From Martinezella hainanensis (lineage in GTDB: Bacteria; Pseudomonadota; Alphaproteobacteria; Rhizobiales; Rhizobiaceae): 64,000 nucleotides of DNA. The translations under genes and the position numbers were made by a program. The stretch covers positions 248,001 to 312,000 of the forward strand of contig NZ_FMAC01000001.1 in NCBI RefSeq assembly GCF_900094555.1. The letters are read 5' to 3'. This document shows, piece after piece, positions 8,415 to 15,583 of the stretch. The notes under the pieces were generated by a model. The model did no database searches. It was not told the DNA's origin and saw nothing but the letters and a program-made list of their open reading frames with translations. Numbering within the stretch: the first letter of the stretch is position 1; each line of letters starts with the position of its first letter.

Positions 8415-9995
8415 TCAGGTGAAGGCGTCCGGCATGGAGTCCTTGCGCTTCTGGATATAGGCAAGAAGAGCCTCGTCGATGGCCGGATCGAGCGGCGGCG
8501 CTTCGTAATGATCGAGCCAGGAGCGGCAAAGTGCGTTGGCACGGTCCTCGATGCGCTTCTGGCCTTCGATTTCCCACTGCTCGAAGGAATTGTTGTCGGC
8601 GAGCGGCGAGCGATAGAAGGCGGATTGGAAATTCGCCTGCGTGTGGCCGCAACCGAGATAGTGGCTTCCCGGACCGACTTCGCGGATGGCATCGAGCGCC
8701 TGACCATTCTCTGAGAGATCGACGCCCTCGGCCATCTTCTGCATCATGCCGAGCTGGTCCTGGTCGATCATGAACTTCTCGTAGGAGGAGACGAGGCCGC
8801 CTTCGAGCCATCCCGCCGCATGCAGCACGAAATTCGTGCCGGCCAGCAGCGTCATGTTCAGCGTATTGGCCGATTCATGCGCCGCTTGCGCATCCGGAAT
8901 CTTGGAGCCGCAAAGCGAGCCGCCGGTACGGAACGGCAGGCCGAGACGGCGGGCAAGCTGAGCTGCACCATAGGAGACGAGCGACGGTTCCGGCGTACCG
9001 AAGGTCGGCGCACCCGACTGCATCGAAATCGAGGCAGCAAAAGTGCCGTAAAGCACCGGCGAACCCTTGCGGATCAGCTGCGTGAAGGAAGCACCGGCCA
9101 GCACCTCGGCGAGAATCTGCGTCAGCGTACCCGCAACCGTCACAGGGCTCATCGCGCCCGAGAGGATGAAAGGAGAAACGACCGAAGCCTGATTGTGCCG
9201 GGCATAGACCTTCAAGGCACCGAGCATGGTCTCGTCGAAAACCATCGGAGAATTAGCGTTGATGAGGTTCAGCGTCACGCAATTATTCTCGACGAAATCG
9301 TCGCCGAACACGATCTTCGCCATGGCGATCGTGTCTTCGGCACGCTCCGGCGCGGTGACGGAGCCCATAAACGGCTTGTCGGAATATTTGATATGGCTGT
9401 AGACCATATCGAGATGGCGCTTGTTGACCGGGATATCGACAGGCTCGCAAACAGTGCCGCCGGACGAATGCATCGACGGCGCCATATAGGCCAGCTTCAC
9501 GAAATTGCGGAAATCCTCGATCGTCGCATAGCGGCGGTTGCCCTCGAGATCGCGCACGAAGGGCGGGCCATAGACCGGCGCGAAGATCGTCGCCTTGCCG
9601 CCGACATGGGCGTTGCGGGCGCTGTTGCGGGCATGCCAGGTAAATTCCTTCGGCGCCGTCTTCAGAAGTTCGCGGCAAAGCCCCTTCGGAAAATGCACGC
9701 GCTGCCCGCGCACGTCGGCGCCGGCTTCCTTCCAGAGCGCCAGAGCTTCCGCATCGTCGCGAAACTCGATACCAATTTCTTCCAGAACCGTATCGGCGTT
9801 GCGCTCGATGAGCTGCAGGCCTTCCTCGTCGAGCACTTCGTAGACGCCGATCTTGCGGGTGATATAGGGAAGCGATGGGCCGGGACCTCCGCCGCTGCGC
9901 GAAGCGCGCCGTGCTGCAGCACCCCTACCCTCGCTGCGCGAACGCCGTCCACCGCCGTCATTGCCTGCAGCCGGTTGCTCAATCATATCGTCCAT
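8415..9995 (-). CDS. MttB-family (non-pyrrolysine) methylamine:corrinoid methyltransferase
   Basis: Protein of 526 residues of the trimethylamine methyltransferase (MttB, COG5598) superfamily. It is a TIM-barrel enzyme that moves a methyl group from a tertiary or quaternary amine to a corrinoid protein. The frame runs without an in-frame TAG, so it belongs to the non-pyrrolysine branch, whose known members act on glycine betaine and related betaines. Seen: FAPVYGPPFVRDLEGNRRYA, SHIKYSDKPFMGSVT, LINANSPMVFDETML, GSPVLYGTFAASISMQSGAP and GPGSHYLGCGHTQANF. Residues 14-40 are a low-complexity Gly/Arg/Ser tail starting GGGRRSRSEGRG. The start has GAGGA upstream. It is divergent from the corrinoid protein gene. 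Family firm, substrate inferred. Confidence 0.88.
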   Translation of the reverse strand: MDDMIEQPAAGNDGGGRRSRSEGRGAAARRASRSGGGPGPSLPYITRKIGVYEVLDEEGLQLIERNADTVLEEIGIEFRDDAEALALWKEAGADVRGQRVHFPKGLCRELLKTAPKEFTWHARNSARNAHVGGKATIFAPVYGPPFVRDLEGNRRYATIEDFRNFVKLAYMAPSMHSSGGTVCEPVDIPVNKRHLDMVYSHIKYSDKPFMGSVTAPERAEDTIAMAKIVFGDDFVENNCVTLNLINANSPMVFDETMLGALKVYARHNQASVVSPFILSGAMSPVTVAGTLTQILAEVLAGASFTQLIRKGSPVLYGTFAASISMQSGAPTFGTPEPSLVSYGAAQLARRLGLPFRTGGSLCGSKIPDAQAAHESANTLNMTLLAGTNFVLHAAGWLEGGLVSSYEKFMIDQDQLGMMQKMAEGVDLSENGQALDAIREVGPGSHYLGCGHTQANFQSAFYRSPLADNNSFEQWEIEGQKRIEDRANALCRSWLDHYEAPPLDPAIDEALLAYIQKRKDSMPDAFT

Positions 9996-10255
9996 GATGT
10001 TTCCTCACTCCTGCGCATGGATGCGTCTATCATGACCCCATGCTATCCGATTCCGCCAAGCGGACGTTCCTTAATGCGCCAGCAATTAGCATAGGACAGA
10101 CATGGGCTGCGAATATCAACTGTTCTTCCTCCGTCGCGATTGATCCGCGCGACGTCGCATTCAAAAAGAGTTTTGGCGGCCTTCCGGTCTATCGATAATG
10201 GCGGCAGTGTTTTATACAAGTCTCTGATGCATTGCACGAAAACGGGATGGAGCGC
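9996..10255. promoter_or_regulatory. divergent control region of the corrinoid methyltransferase genes
   Basis: 260 bp separate the MttB start (leftward) from the corrinoid protein start (rightward), so both promoters must lie here. Near-mirror elements CATGCTAT (around 10038) and TTAGCATAGG (around 10086) occur, but I could not align them into a clean operator. No CDS is supported in it. A TTG at 10232 and an ATG at 10247 are alternative starts for the corrinoid gene. Confidence 0.5.
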
Positions 10256-10957
10256 ATGTCTGACGACGAAATCATTCTCTCGGAACTTTCTGATGAAGAG
10301 CTCGTGCAGCAGATGCATGACGACCTGTATGACGGGTTGAAGGAAGAAATCGAGGAAGCAACACAGATCCTTCTAGATCGCGGCTGGACGCCTTACGATG
10401 TCCTCACCCAGGCGCTGGTCGAAGGCATGCGCATCGTCGGCATCGACTTCCGTGACGGCATTCTTTTCGTTCCGGAAGTTCTGCTTTCCGCCAATGCGAT
10501 GAAGGCCGGCATGGCGATCCTGCGGCCGCTTCTGGCGCTGACCGGTGCACCGAAGCTCGGCAAGATGGTGATCGGCACCGTCAAGGGCGACATTCACGAC
10601 ATCGGCAAGAACCTCGTCGGCATGATGATGGAAGGCGCCGGCTTCGACGTCATCGACCTTGGCATTAACAATCCGGTCGAAAACTACCTCGACGCCATCG
10701 AGCGCGAACAGCCCGACATTCTCGGCATGTCGGCTCTGCTGACCACGACGATGCCCTATATGAAGGTCGTCATCGATACGCTGAAGGAAAAGGGCCTGCG
10801 CGACGATTACGTCGTACTGGTTGGCGGTGCGCCGCTCAACGAGGAATTCGGCAAGGCCGTCGGTGCGGACGCCTATTGCCGCGACGCTGCCGTGGCGGTC
10901 GAGACCGCCAAGGAATTCATGAAGCGCAAGCACAACAGCCTCGCTGCCGGCGCCTGA
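10256..10957 (+). CDS. corrinoid (B12-binding) methyl-carrier protein
   Basis: MtbC/MttC-like protein, about 233 residues. After an N-terminal helical cap domain comes a B12-binding Rossmann domain with the base-off motif DIHDIG (Asp112, His114, Gly117), where His is the lower cobalt ligand. GMSALLTTTM and LVGGAPLN, the other cobalamin-pocket signatures, follow. It carries the methyl group between the MttB-like enzyme and the folate-dependent methyltransferase. The first 35 residues are strongly acidic (14 Asp/Glu, one Lys). The start is ambiguous: ATG 10256 gives MSDDEI, but ATG 10247 or TTG 10232 are in frame and no Shine-Dalgarno decides. The family is certain. Confidence 0.92.
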   Translation: MSDDEIILSELSDEELVQQMHDDLYDGLKEEIEEATQILLDRGWTPYDVLTQALVEGMRIVGIDFRDGILFVPEVLLSANAMKAGMAILRPLLALTGAPKLGKMVIGTVKGDIHDIGKNLVGMMMEGAGFDVIDLGINNPVENYLDAIEREQPDILGMSALLTTTMPYMKVVIDTLKEKGLRDDYVVLVGGAPLNEEFGKAVGADAYCRDAAVAVETAKEFMKRKHNSLAAGA

Positions 10958-11021
10958 TCGCCTTGTTTTTCGAAGCCGGCGACGAACAAAGGGTTGTCGC
11001 CGGCCGATCCACATCTCACAT

Positions 11022-11128
11022 TAGAGCATGTCGCTCAAAAGTGCGCAGTGGTTTTGCGACAGCGACATACGCAAAATCAAAGACCTAAAGCGCGAGACGC
11101 GAATCTGAAAGATCGCGACGCGCTTTAG
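11022..11128. repeat. RIME-like palindromic intergenic element
   Basis: About 107 bp resembling the Rhizobium-specific intergenic mosaic element: TTAGAGCATGTCGCTCAAAA, then AAAAGTGCGCAGTGGTTTTG, ending in an inverted repeat CTAAAGCGCG (11085-11094) / CGCGCTTTAG (11119-11128). The right arm supplies the stop codon of the entericidin-like gene. A diverged copy occurs near 59936. It may also terminate transcription of the two convergent genes. Confidence 0.7.
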
Positions 11129-11286
11129 TTCTGAACAGCCCGCTTGACCTTGTGACCGGCATCTTCCGTCGCGTTGACGGCGTTGGCCGTATCTCTGCCC
11201 ATGCCGCGAATTGTGTTGGAGCATGAAGCGAGCACCATAAGCACGGCGAAGGCAGCGGCGATTTTGCTAGATGTCGATGCGGTCAT
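11125..11286 (-). CDS. entericidin-family small lipoprotein
   Basis: Small protein of 53 residues. It starts MTASTSSKIAAAFAVLMVL and has a lipobox LASC followed by SNTIRGMGRDTANAVNAT, the N-T-x-x-G-x-G-x-D pattern of EcnA/EcnB lipoproteins. It is predicted to be exported, lipidated on the Cys and attached to the envelope. AGAGG lies nine bases before the ATG at 11286. The stop codon TAA falls inside the RIME-like repeat arm. It is transcribed against the corrinoid genes and starts only 20 bp from the divergent DUF1638 start. Its link to the methyl-transfer system is probably only positional. Confidence 0.8.
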   Translation of the reverse strand: MTASTSSKIAAAFAVLMVLASCSNTIRGMGRDTANAVNATEDAGHKVKRAVQN

Positions 11287-11306
11287 GATCAGGAGCCTCT
11301 TTTGGA

Positions 11307-11945
11307 ATGGATGTTGATCGGCAAAATGCGGAGACAACCCCTCCGTACAGTAAACGCATAACAAAGCAAAAGGTTCATGTAATCGCGTGCGGGGCAATCG
11401 CGCGCGAAATATTGGCGGTCGCCAGAATAAACGGGCTCGACCACATCGATCTTCACTGTCTTCCCGCAATCTATCATTCCTATCCCCAAAAGATCGCACC
11501 GGCTCTGGAACAAGCAATTGCGGATGCCCGCGCGCGCGGCTTCGAGAAAATCTTCGTCGGCTATGCCGATTGCGGCACCGGCGGCGATATCGACAGGATC
11601 TGCGCGCGGGAGGGGATAGAGCGCCTGTCCGGCCCGCACTGTTATTCCTTCTTCACCGGAAATGAGGCTTTCGCCGGGCGCGACGACGATATTACTTCGT
11701 TCTTCCTCACCGATTTCCTGGCCAGACAGTTCGAAGCCTTCGTCATCGTCCCACTCGGCCTCGATCGCTATCCGGAGCTGCGTGATATGTATTTCGGCAA
11801 CTACCGCAAGGTGGTCTACCTCTCGCAGGAAGAAGATCCGGCGCTGCAGGCAAAAGCAAAGGAAGCTGCCGCTTATCTCGGACTGGACTACGAATATCGC
11901 TTCACTGGCTACGGCGATTTGGCGCGCGAATTGCTGACTGTCTAG
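11307..11945 (+). CDS. DUF1638 family protein
   Basis: Protein of 212 residues with the DUF1638 pattern: VHVIACGAIAREILAV, LDLHCLPA-type strand (IDLHCLPAIYHSYP), IFVGYADCGTGGDIDRIC, RLSGPHCYSFFTGN and FLTDFLARQFEAFVI. Conserved cysteines (in IACG, YADCGTGG and GPHCYSF) could bind metal or a corrinoid. The family is known as a companion of corrinoid methyltransferase genes, but I know of no assigned reaction. It lies between the corrinoid protein and the MetV/MetF genes on the same strand, so it is probably part of the same function. The first 22 residues look unconserved and the true start could be slightly downstream. Confidence 0.75.
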   Translation: MDVDRQNAETTPPYSKRITKQKVHVIACGAIAREILAVARINGLDHIDLHCLPAIYHSYPQKIAPALEQAIADARARGFEKIFVGYADCGTGGDIDRICAREGIERLSGPHCYSFFTGNEAFAGRDDDITSFFLTDFLARQFEAFVIVPLGLDRYPELRDMYFGNYRKVVYLSQEEDPALQAKAKEAAAYLGLDYEYRFTGYGDLARELLTV

Positions 11946-12182
11946 CTGCGACATCCGCGTCGCTTTCTGGCCTCGCGCTTCTTTGCCGAGACCGACATGC
12001 TGGACGAGTCATCGACATTCAATCACAGTTCGAACCTGGCCGTTTCAAAGGATAAAGCGCGTTGGCTGTACTTGCGGACGAGGTTTTCATGTCGCGTCGC
12101 TTTTCGGCATGTGGCGCGTCGTGGCGAGCGCAGTCTGATGATCGGTCGACGTGCATTCTTGCGTGAAGAGGAGATTTTGTGC

Positions 12183-12485
12183 ATGGCGGATCGCATTGTC
12201 GTCTACTGGCGGGACATCCCCGCCCAGGTGATTATCAAGAAGGGCAGGCAGACGGCAAAACGCGAGCTTTCGCTGCGCTTTACCGAAGCAATCGACATGT
12301 GCGCCATGCGCACCGGCGCTGCCGAAACCGACGATTATCTCGCCGAATGGCGCAAGGCCGATCCCGTGCCTGTATCCGACGATCTCGAAGTCGAGGCTGA
12401 CAAGGCGGCAAGCGAGCTCGAAGCCGCCTATGATCGCGAGCGGCTGGTGGCACTGGTGAAAGCCGGAGGCCGCGACAATGGCTGA
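12183..12485 (+). CDS. PF13769-type 'virulence factor' small protein
   Basis: Protein of 100 residues: MADRIVVYWRDIPAQVIIKK, then RELSLRFTEAIDMCAMRTGA and DDYLAEWRKADP. I recognise this as the short 'virulence factor' family (PF13769), whose name says little about function. The start at 12183 has GAGGAG nine bases upstream; an open frame back to 11997 lacks family features and is not taken as coding. The stop overlaps the ATG of the MetV-like gene by 8 bases, which indicates translational coupling and strongly ties it to the one-carbon operon. It is soluble, with no signal or membrane segment. A role as assembly or stability factor for the Fe-S or corrinoid enzymes is a guess. Confidence 0.72.
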   Translation: MADRIVVYWRDIPAQVIIKKGRQTAKRELSLRFTEAIDMCAMRTGAAETDDYLAEWRKADPVPVSDDLEVEADKAASELEAAYDRERLVALVKAGGRDNG

Positions 12486-13056
12486 TGCCGTCCAGAAGCC
12501 CGGCAATGCCGCCGCGGGCGCCAAGGCTGCCAGCGGCGCCTATACGCCGGCAGGCGTCTCACCCAACCGCCGCGCCCGGCGCAAATACACGGTCCGCCTC
12601 TGGGCGGTACGTCACTCGCGCTTCTTCGAATGGTTCTATCGTCGCTTCGCCGACGCCTTCCTCCTGCTTCATCCGCTGTGGAAGGCATTCGGCTATGAAC
12701 GCGTCGAGCGTCCGATCACCTTTATCGAACGCAATGTGAAGGGCTTCCTCTTCGATTGCCGCATGTGCGGCCAGTGCGCACTGTCGTCGACGGGCATGTC
12801 CTGCCCGATGAACTGTCCCAAGCAGCTGCGCAACGGACCCTGCGGCGGCGTTCGTGCCAACGGCAATTGCGAGGTGGAGCCCGACATGCCCTGCGTTTGG
12901 GTACAAGCCTGGAATGGCTCGCAGAACATGACTCAGGGTGATGCGATCCTGAAGGTGCAGAAGCCCGTCAACCAGTCGCTGCGCGAAACCTCCTCCTGGC
13001 TCCGCGTCACGGCGGAAGCGGCGGCAGCCCGCGAAGCGGCGAAAAAGGAAGCCTGA
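12478..13056 (+). CDS. MetV-like protein (methylene-THF reductase C-terminal domain, MTHFR_C)
   Basis: Protein of 192 residues. The core at about residues 80-140 is cysteine-rich: FDCRMCGQCALSSTGMSCPM, NCPKQLRNGPCGGV and CEVEPDMPCVW. That is the MTHFR_C pattern of MetV, the metal/Fe-S subunit paired with MetF in acetogenic bacteria. The N-terminus is basic (RRARRKYTVRLWAVRHSRFF) and amphipathic. The gene overlaps the previous one by 8 bp and is 3 bp from the MetF-like gene, so the two probably form a complex. Expected role: electron transfer in interconversion of methyl-THF and methylene-THF. The C-terminal helix is Ala/Lys-rich. Confidence 0.82.
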   Translation: MADAVQKPGNAAAGAKAASGAYTPAGVSPNRRARRKYTVRLWAVRHSRFFEWFYRRFADAFLLLHPLWKAFGYERVERPITFIERNVKGFLFDCRMCGQCALSSTGMSCPMNCPKQLRNGPCGGVRANGNCEVEPDMPCVWVQAWNGSQNMTQGDAILKVQKPVNQSLRETSSWLRVTAEAAAAREAAKKEA

Positions 13057-13059
13057 GCG

Positions 13060-14166
13060 ATGTCGCATATCGATGAAAATCCGCTTGGCGTCCATCTGCC
13101 GCTCGATCCCCTGCCCGGCCATTATTCGCTCGGGCGGCTGGAGCGCGTGCTTCGCCGCGGCGAATTCGCCGTGACAGCCGAGCTGAACCCGCCCGACAGC
13201 GCCAATGCCGAAGACGTCTACGAGCGCGCCGCCATTTTCGAAGGCTGGGTCGATGGCATCAACGCCGTCGATGCCTCCGGCGCCAATTGCCATATGTCCT
13301 CGGTCGGGATTTGCGCCCTGCTGACCCGCATGGGCTATGCGCCCATCATGCAGATCGCCTGCCGCGACAAGAACCGCATCGCCATCCAGGGCGACGTGCT
13401 GGGCGCTGCCGCCATGGGCGTGTGCAACATCATGTGCCTGACCGGTGACGGCGTGCAGGCCGGCGACCAGCCGGGCGCCAAGCCGGTCTTCGATCTCGAT
13501 TGCATGTCGCTGCTCGAAACCGTGCGCATCATGCGCGACAACGCCAAATTCCTCTCCGGCCGCAAGCTGACGTCGCCACCGAAAGTCTTTCTCGGCGCCG
13601 CCATCAACCCTTTCGCACCGCCTTATGATTTCCGGCCCTACCGGCTGGCGAAGAAGATCGAGGCCGGAGCGCAGTTCGTCCAGAGCCAGTATTGCTACGA
13701 CGTGCCGATGTTCCGGGAATATATGAAGAAAGTGCGCGACCTCGGCCTCAACGAAAAATGCTTCATTCTCGTCGGCGTCGGCCCGCTCGCCTCGGCAAAG
13801 ACCGCCCGCTGGATGCGCTCCAACGTGCCGGGCGTCCATATCCCCGATGCGGTCATCAAGCGCATCGAAGGTGCGCAGGATCAAAAGAAGGAAGGCAAGC
13901 AGCTCTGTATCGACATCATCAACGAGGTGAAGGAGATCGAGGGCGTTTCCGGCATCCACGTCATGGCCTACCGCCAGGAAGAATATGTCGCTGAAATGGT
14001 GCATGATTCCGGCGTGCTGAAGGGCCGTCAGCCTTGGAAACGCGAGGCTAGCCGCACGGACGCGCTCGTCGCCGAACGACTGCACCAGATCAGCGAAGGC
14101 AGGGAAGAAAACCAGCAGGCCATGGCTGAAATCGCTGCCCACCACACGCCGCAGCAGGCACATTGA
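13060..14166 (+). CDS. methylenetetrahydrofolate reductase-like protein (MetF family)
   Basis: Protein of 368 residues with a MetF-type TIM barrel: EFAVTAELNPPDSANAEDVY (the Glu-containing first strand), GINAVDASGANCHMSSV, IMQIACRDKNRIAIQGDVLG, NIMCLTGDG, LGAAINPFAPP, FVQSQYCYDVPMF and FILVGVGPLAS. It is expected to interconvert 5-methyl-THF and 5,10-methylene-THF. In this setting it would oxidise methyl-THF arising from demethylation. It differs from the stand-alone biosynthetic MetF by being paired with a separate MetV-like subunit, as in acetogens. It lies 3 bp after the MetV gene. Direction of reaction and electron carrier are inferred. Confidence 0.85.
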   Translation: MSHIDENPLGVHLPLDPLPGHYSLGRLERVLRRGEFAVTAELNPPDSANAEDVYERAAIFEGWVDGINAVDASGANCHMSSVGICALLTRMGYAPIMQIACRDKNRIAIQGDVLGAAAMGVCNIMCLTGDGVQAGDQPGAKPVFDLDCMSLLETVRIMRDNAKFLSGRKLTSPPKVFLGAAINPFAPPYDFRPYRLAKKIEAGAQFVQSQYCYDVPMFREYMKKVRDLGLNEKCFILVGVGPLASAKTARWMRSNVPGVHIPDAVIKRIEGAQDQKKEGKQLCIDIINEVKEIEGVSGIHVMAYRQEEYVAEMVHDSGVLKGRQPWKREASRTDALVAERLHQISEGREENQQAMAEIAAHHTPQQAH

Positions 14167-14268
14167 ATTCGACAGGACCGTGGCGGGCCAGGAGAGGAAC
14201 CGGCCGGCTTGTAACCCAAATCACCGCACGATAGACAGCTATCGGGCCAACTGACCAGAGGACCAGAT

Positions 14269-15234
14269 ATGACGCGTACCATCGTTGCCTCCGCCACCCG
14301 CGAGATCATCATAGGCTTCGACCAGCCTTTCTGCGTGATCGGCGAGCGCATCAATCCGACGGGGCGCAAGAAGCTCGCCGCCGAGATGATCGAAGGCAAT
14401 TTCGACACCGTCATCAAGGACGCTCTGGAGCAGGTGGCCGCCGGTGCGACCATGCTCGACGTCAATGCGGGCGTGACTTCGGTCAACCCGAACGAGACAG
14501 AACCGGGCCTTCTCGTGCAGACGCTCGAGATCGTGCAGGGCTTGGTCGACGTACCGCTCTCGATCGACAGCTCGGTCACGGCGGCGATCGAAGCGGCGCT
14601 CAAGGTTGCCAAGGGCCGGCCGCTTGTCAATTCGGTCACGGGCGAAGAGGAAAAGCTCGAAGCCATCCTGCCGCTGGTCAAGAAATACGACGTGCCCGTC
14701 GTCGCCATCTCGAACGACGAAACGGGTATTTCCATGGACCCGGATGTGCGCTTCGCAGTTGCCAAGAAGATTGTCGAGCGCGCCATGGATCATGGCATCA
14801 AGCCGCATGATATCGTCGTCGACCCGCTCGTCATGCCGATCGGGGCGCTCGGCGATGCCGGCCGTCAGGTCTTTGCGCTGCTGCACCGCCTGCGCAACGA
14901 GCTCAAGGTCAACACGACCTGCGGCCTTTCCAACATCTCCTTCGGCCTGCCGCATCGCCACGGCATCAATGCCGGCTTCATTCCCATGGTGATCGGCGCC
15001 GGCATGACCTCGGCGATCATGAACCCTTGCCGCCCGCAGGAGATGGAAGCCGTGCGCGCCGCCAACGTGCTGAACGGCACGGACGCCAATTGCACCAACT
15101 GGATCATGACCTATCGCGACTACAAGCCGGCAGAAGGCGGCGTCGCGGCCGCAACAACGGCAGCACCCGCCGCCGGTGGCGGACGTCGTGGTGGCCGTGC
15201 TGCGCGCGCTGGCGCAGGAGCTGTGAGGGAATAA
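14269..15234 (+). CDS. methyl-THF:corrinoid methyltransferase (pterin-binding, DHPS-like)
   Basis: Protein of 321 residues with the pterin-binding TIM-barrel fold of AcsE/MeTr: FCVIGERINPTGRKKL, ATMLDVNAGVTSVNPNE, VPLSIDSSVTAAIEAAL, PLVNSVTGEEEKLEAILPLV, PVVAISNDETGISMDP, DIVVDPLVMPIGAL, TTCGLSNISFGLPHR and LNGTDANCTNWIM. It moves the methyl group between the corrinoid protein and tetrahydrofolate. Residues about 285-321 are a disordered Ala/Gly/Arg tail containing GGGRRGGRAARAG, unusual for this family. The next gene starts 1 bp after its stop. Family firm; direction (corrinoid to THF) is inferred from the operon. Confidence 0.88.
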   Translation: MTRTIVASATREIIIGFDQPFCVIGERINPTGRKKLAAEMIEGNFDTVIKDALEQVAAGATMLDVNAGVTSVNPNETEPGLLVQTLEIVQGLVDVPLSIDSSVTAAIEAALKVAKGRPLVNSVTGEEEKLEAILPLVKKYDVPVVAISNDETGISMDPDVRFAVAKKIVERAMDHGIKPHDIVVDPLVMPIGALGDAGRQVFALLHRLRNELKVNTTCGLSNISFGLPHRHGINAGFIPMVIGAGMTSAIMNPCRPQEMEAVRAANVLNGTDANCTNWIMTYRDYKPAEGGVAAATTAAPAAGGGRRGGRAARAGAGAVRE

Positions 15235-15235
15235 G

Positions 15236-15571
15236 ATGTCGTCCGGTCGCGGCCTTTCCAATGATCTTGCCACGCTCTGGCTGCAGGCACCTGTCGTGAT
15301 CGCGATAAGGCTGCAGCAGATGTGGATGGACGCGCTGACCGGCAGCGTGAACGCGACCGAAATGAACCGGATGGTCTCAGAAAAGATGATGGCTGCGGCC
15401 GAAAGCGCCGCTGCCGTCAACGCCGAAATGATGCAGCAAGGCCTCGCGCTCCTGACGGCGACAAGCCATTCGCGCCAATCGGCACGCCGCGTTGCCGACG
15501 CGGTCGCCGAGGCCGCGATAAAACCTTATAGCAGGCGTGTTCGCTCGAATGCGCGCCGCCTTAGCAAATAG
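15236..15571 (+). CDS. unknown helical protein between MeTr and RACE genes
   Basis: Protein of 111 residues that I do not assign to a family. It starts 1 bp after the MeTr stop and ends 12 bp before the RACE start, so it is surely cotranscribed and probably coupled. Composition suggests long amphipathic helices (APVVIAIRLQQMWMDALTG, then SEKMMAAAESAAAVNAEMM), somewhat like phasin or other helical scaffold proteins, with a basic end (YSRRVRSNARRLSK). There are no cysteines, no signal peptide and no obvious catalytic motif. Given its place it may be a structural or adaptor part of the corrinoid enzyme complex. Confidence 0.75.
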   Translation: MSSGRGLSNDLATLWLQAPVVIAIRLQQMWMDALTGSVNATEMNRMVSEKMMAAAESAAAVNAEMMQQGLALLTATSHSRQSARRVADAVAEAAIKPYSRRVRSNARRLSK

Positions 15572-15583
15572 AAAGGCTGATCC

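Noticed and set aside
8415..9995. Pyrrolysine (in-frame TAG) in the MttB-like gene
   Set aside because: The 526-codon frame has no internal TAG, so it is a non-pyrrolysine member.
8820..10094. 424-codon open frame opposite the MttB-like gene
   Set aside because: It is Arg/His-rich with no family motif, lies antisense to a gene with clear family blocks, and arises from GC-rich codon structure.
11997..12182. N-terminal extension of the PF13769 gene
   Set aside because: The extension is unconserved-looking and basic; the ATG at 12183 has GAGGAG at good spacing.
12559..14163. 534-codon open frame opposite the MetV/MetF genes
   Set aside because: Antisense shadow of two well-supported genes; composition (His, Asp, Ala) is typical of a reverse-frame artefact.
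14239..15420. 393-codon open frame opposite MeTr and the small helical gene
   Set aside because: It would cover two coupled genes on the other strand and shows no recognisable motif.
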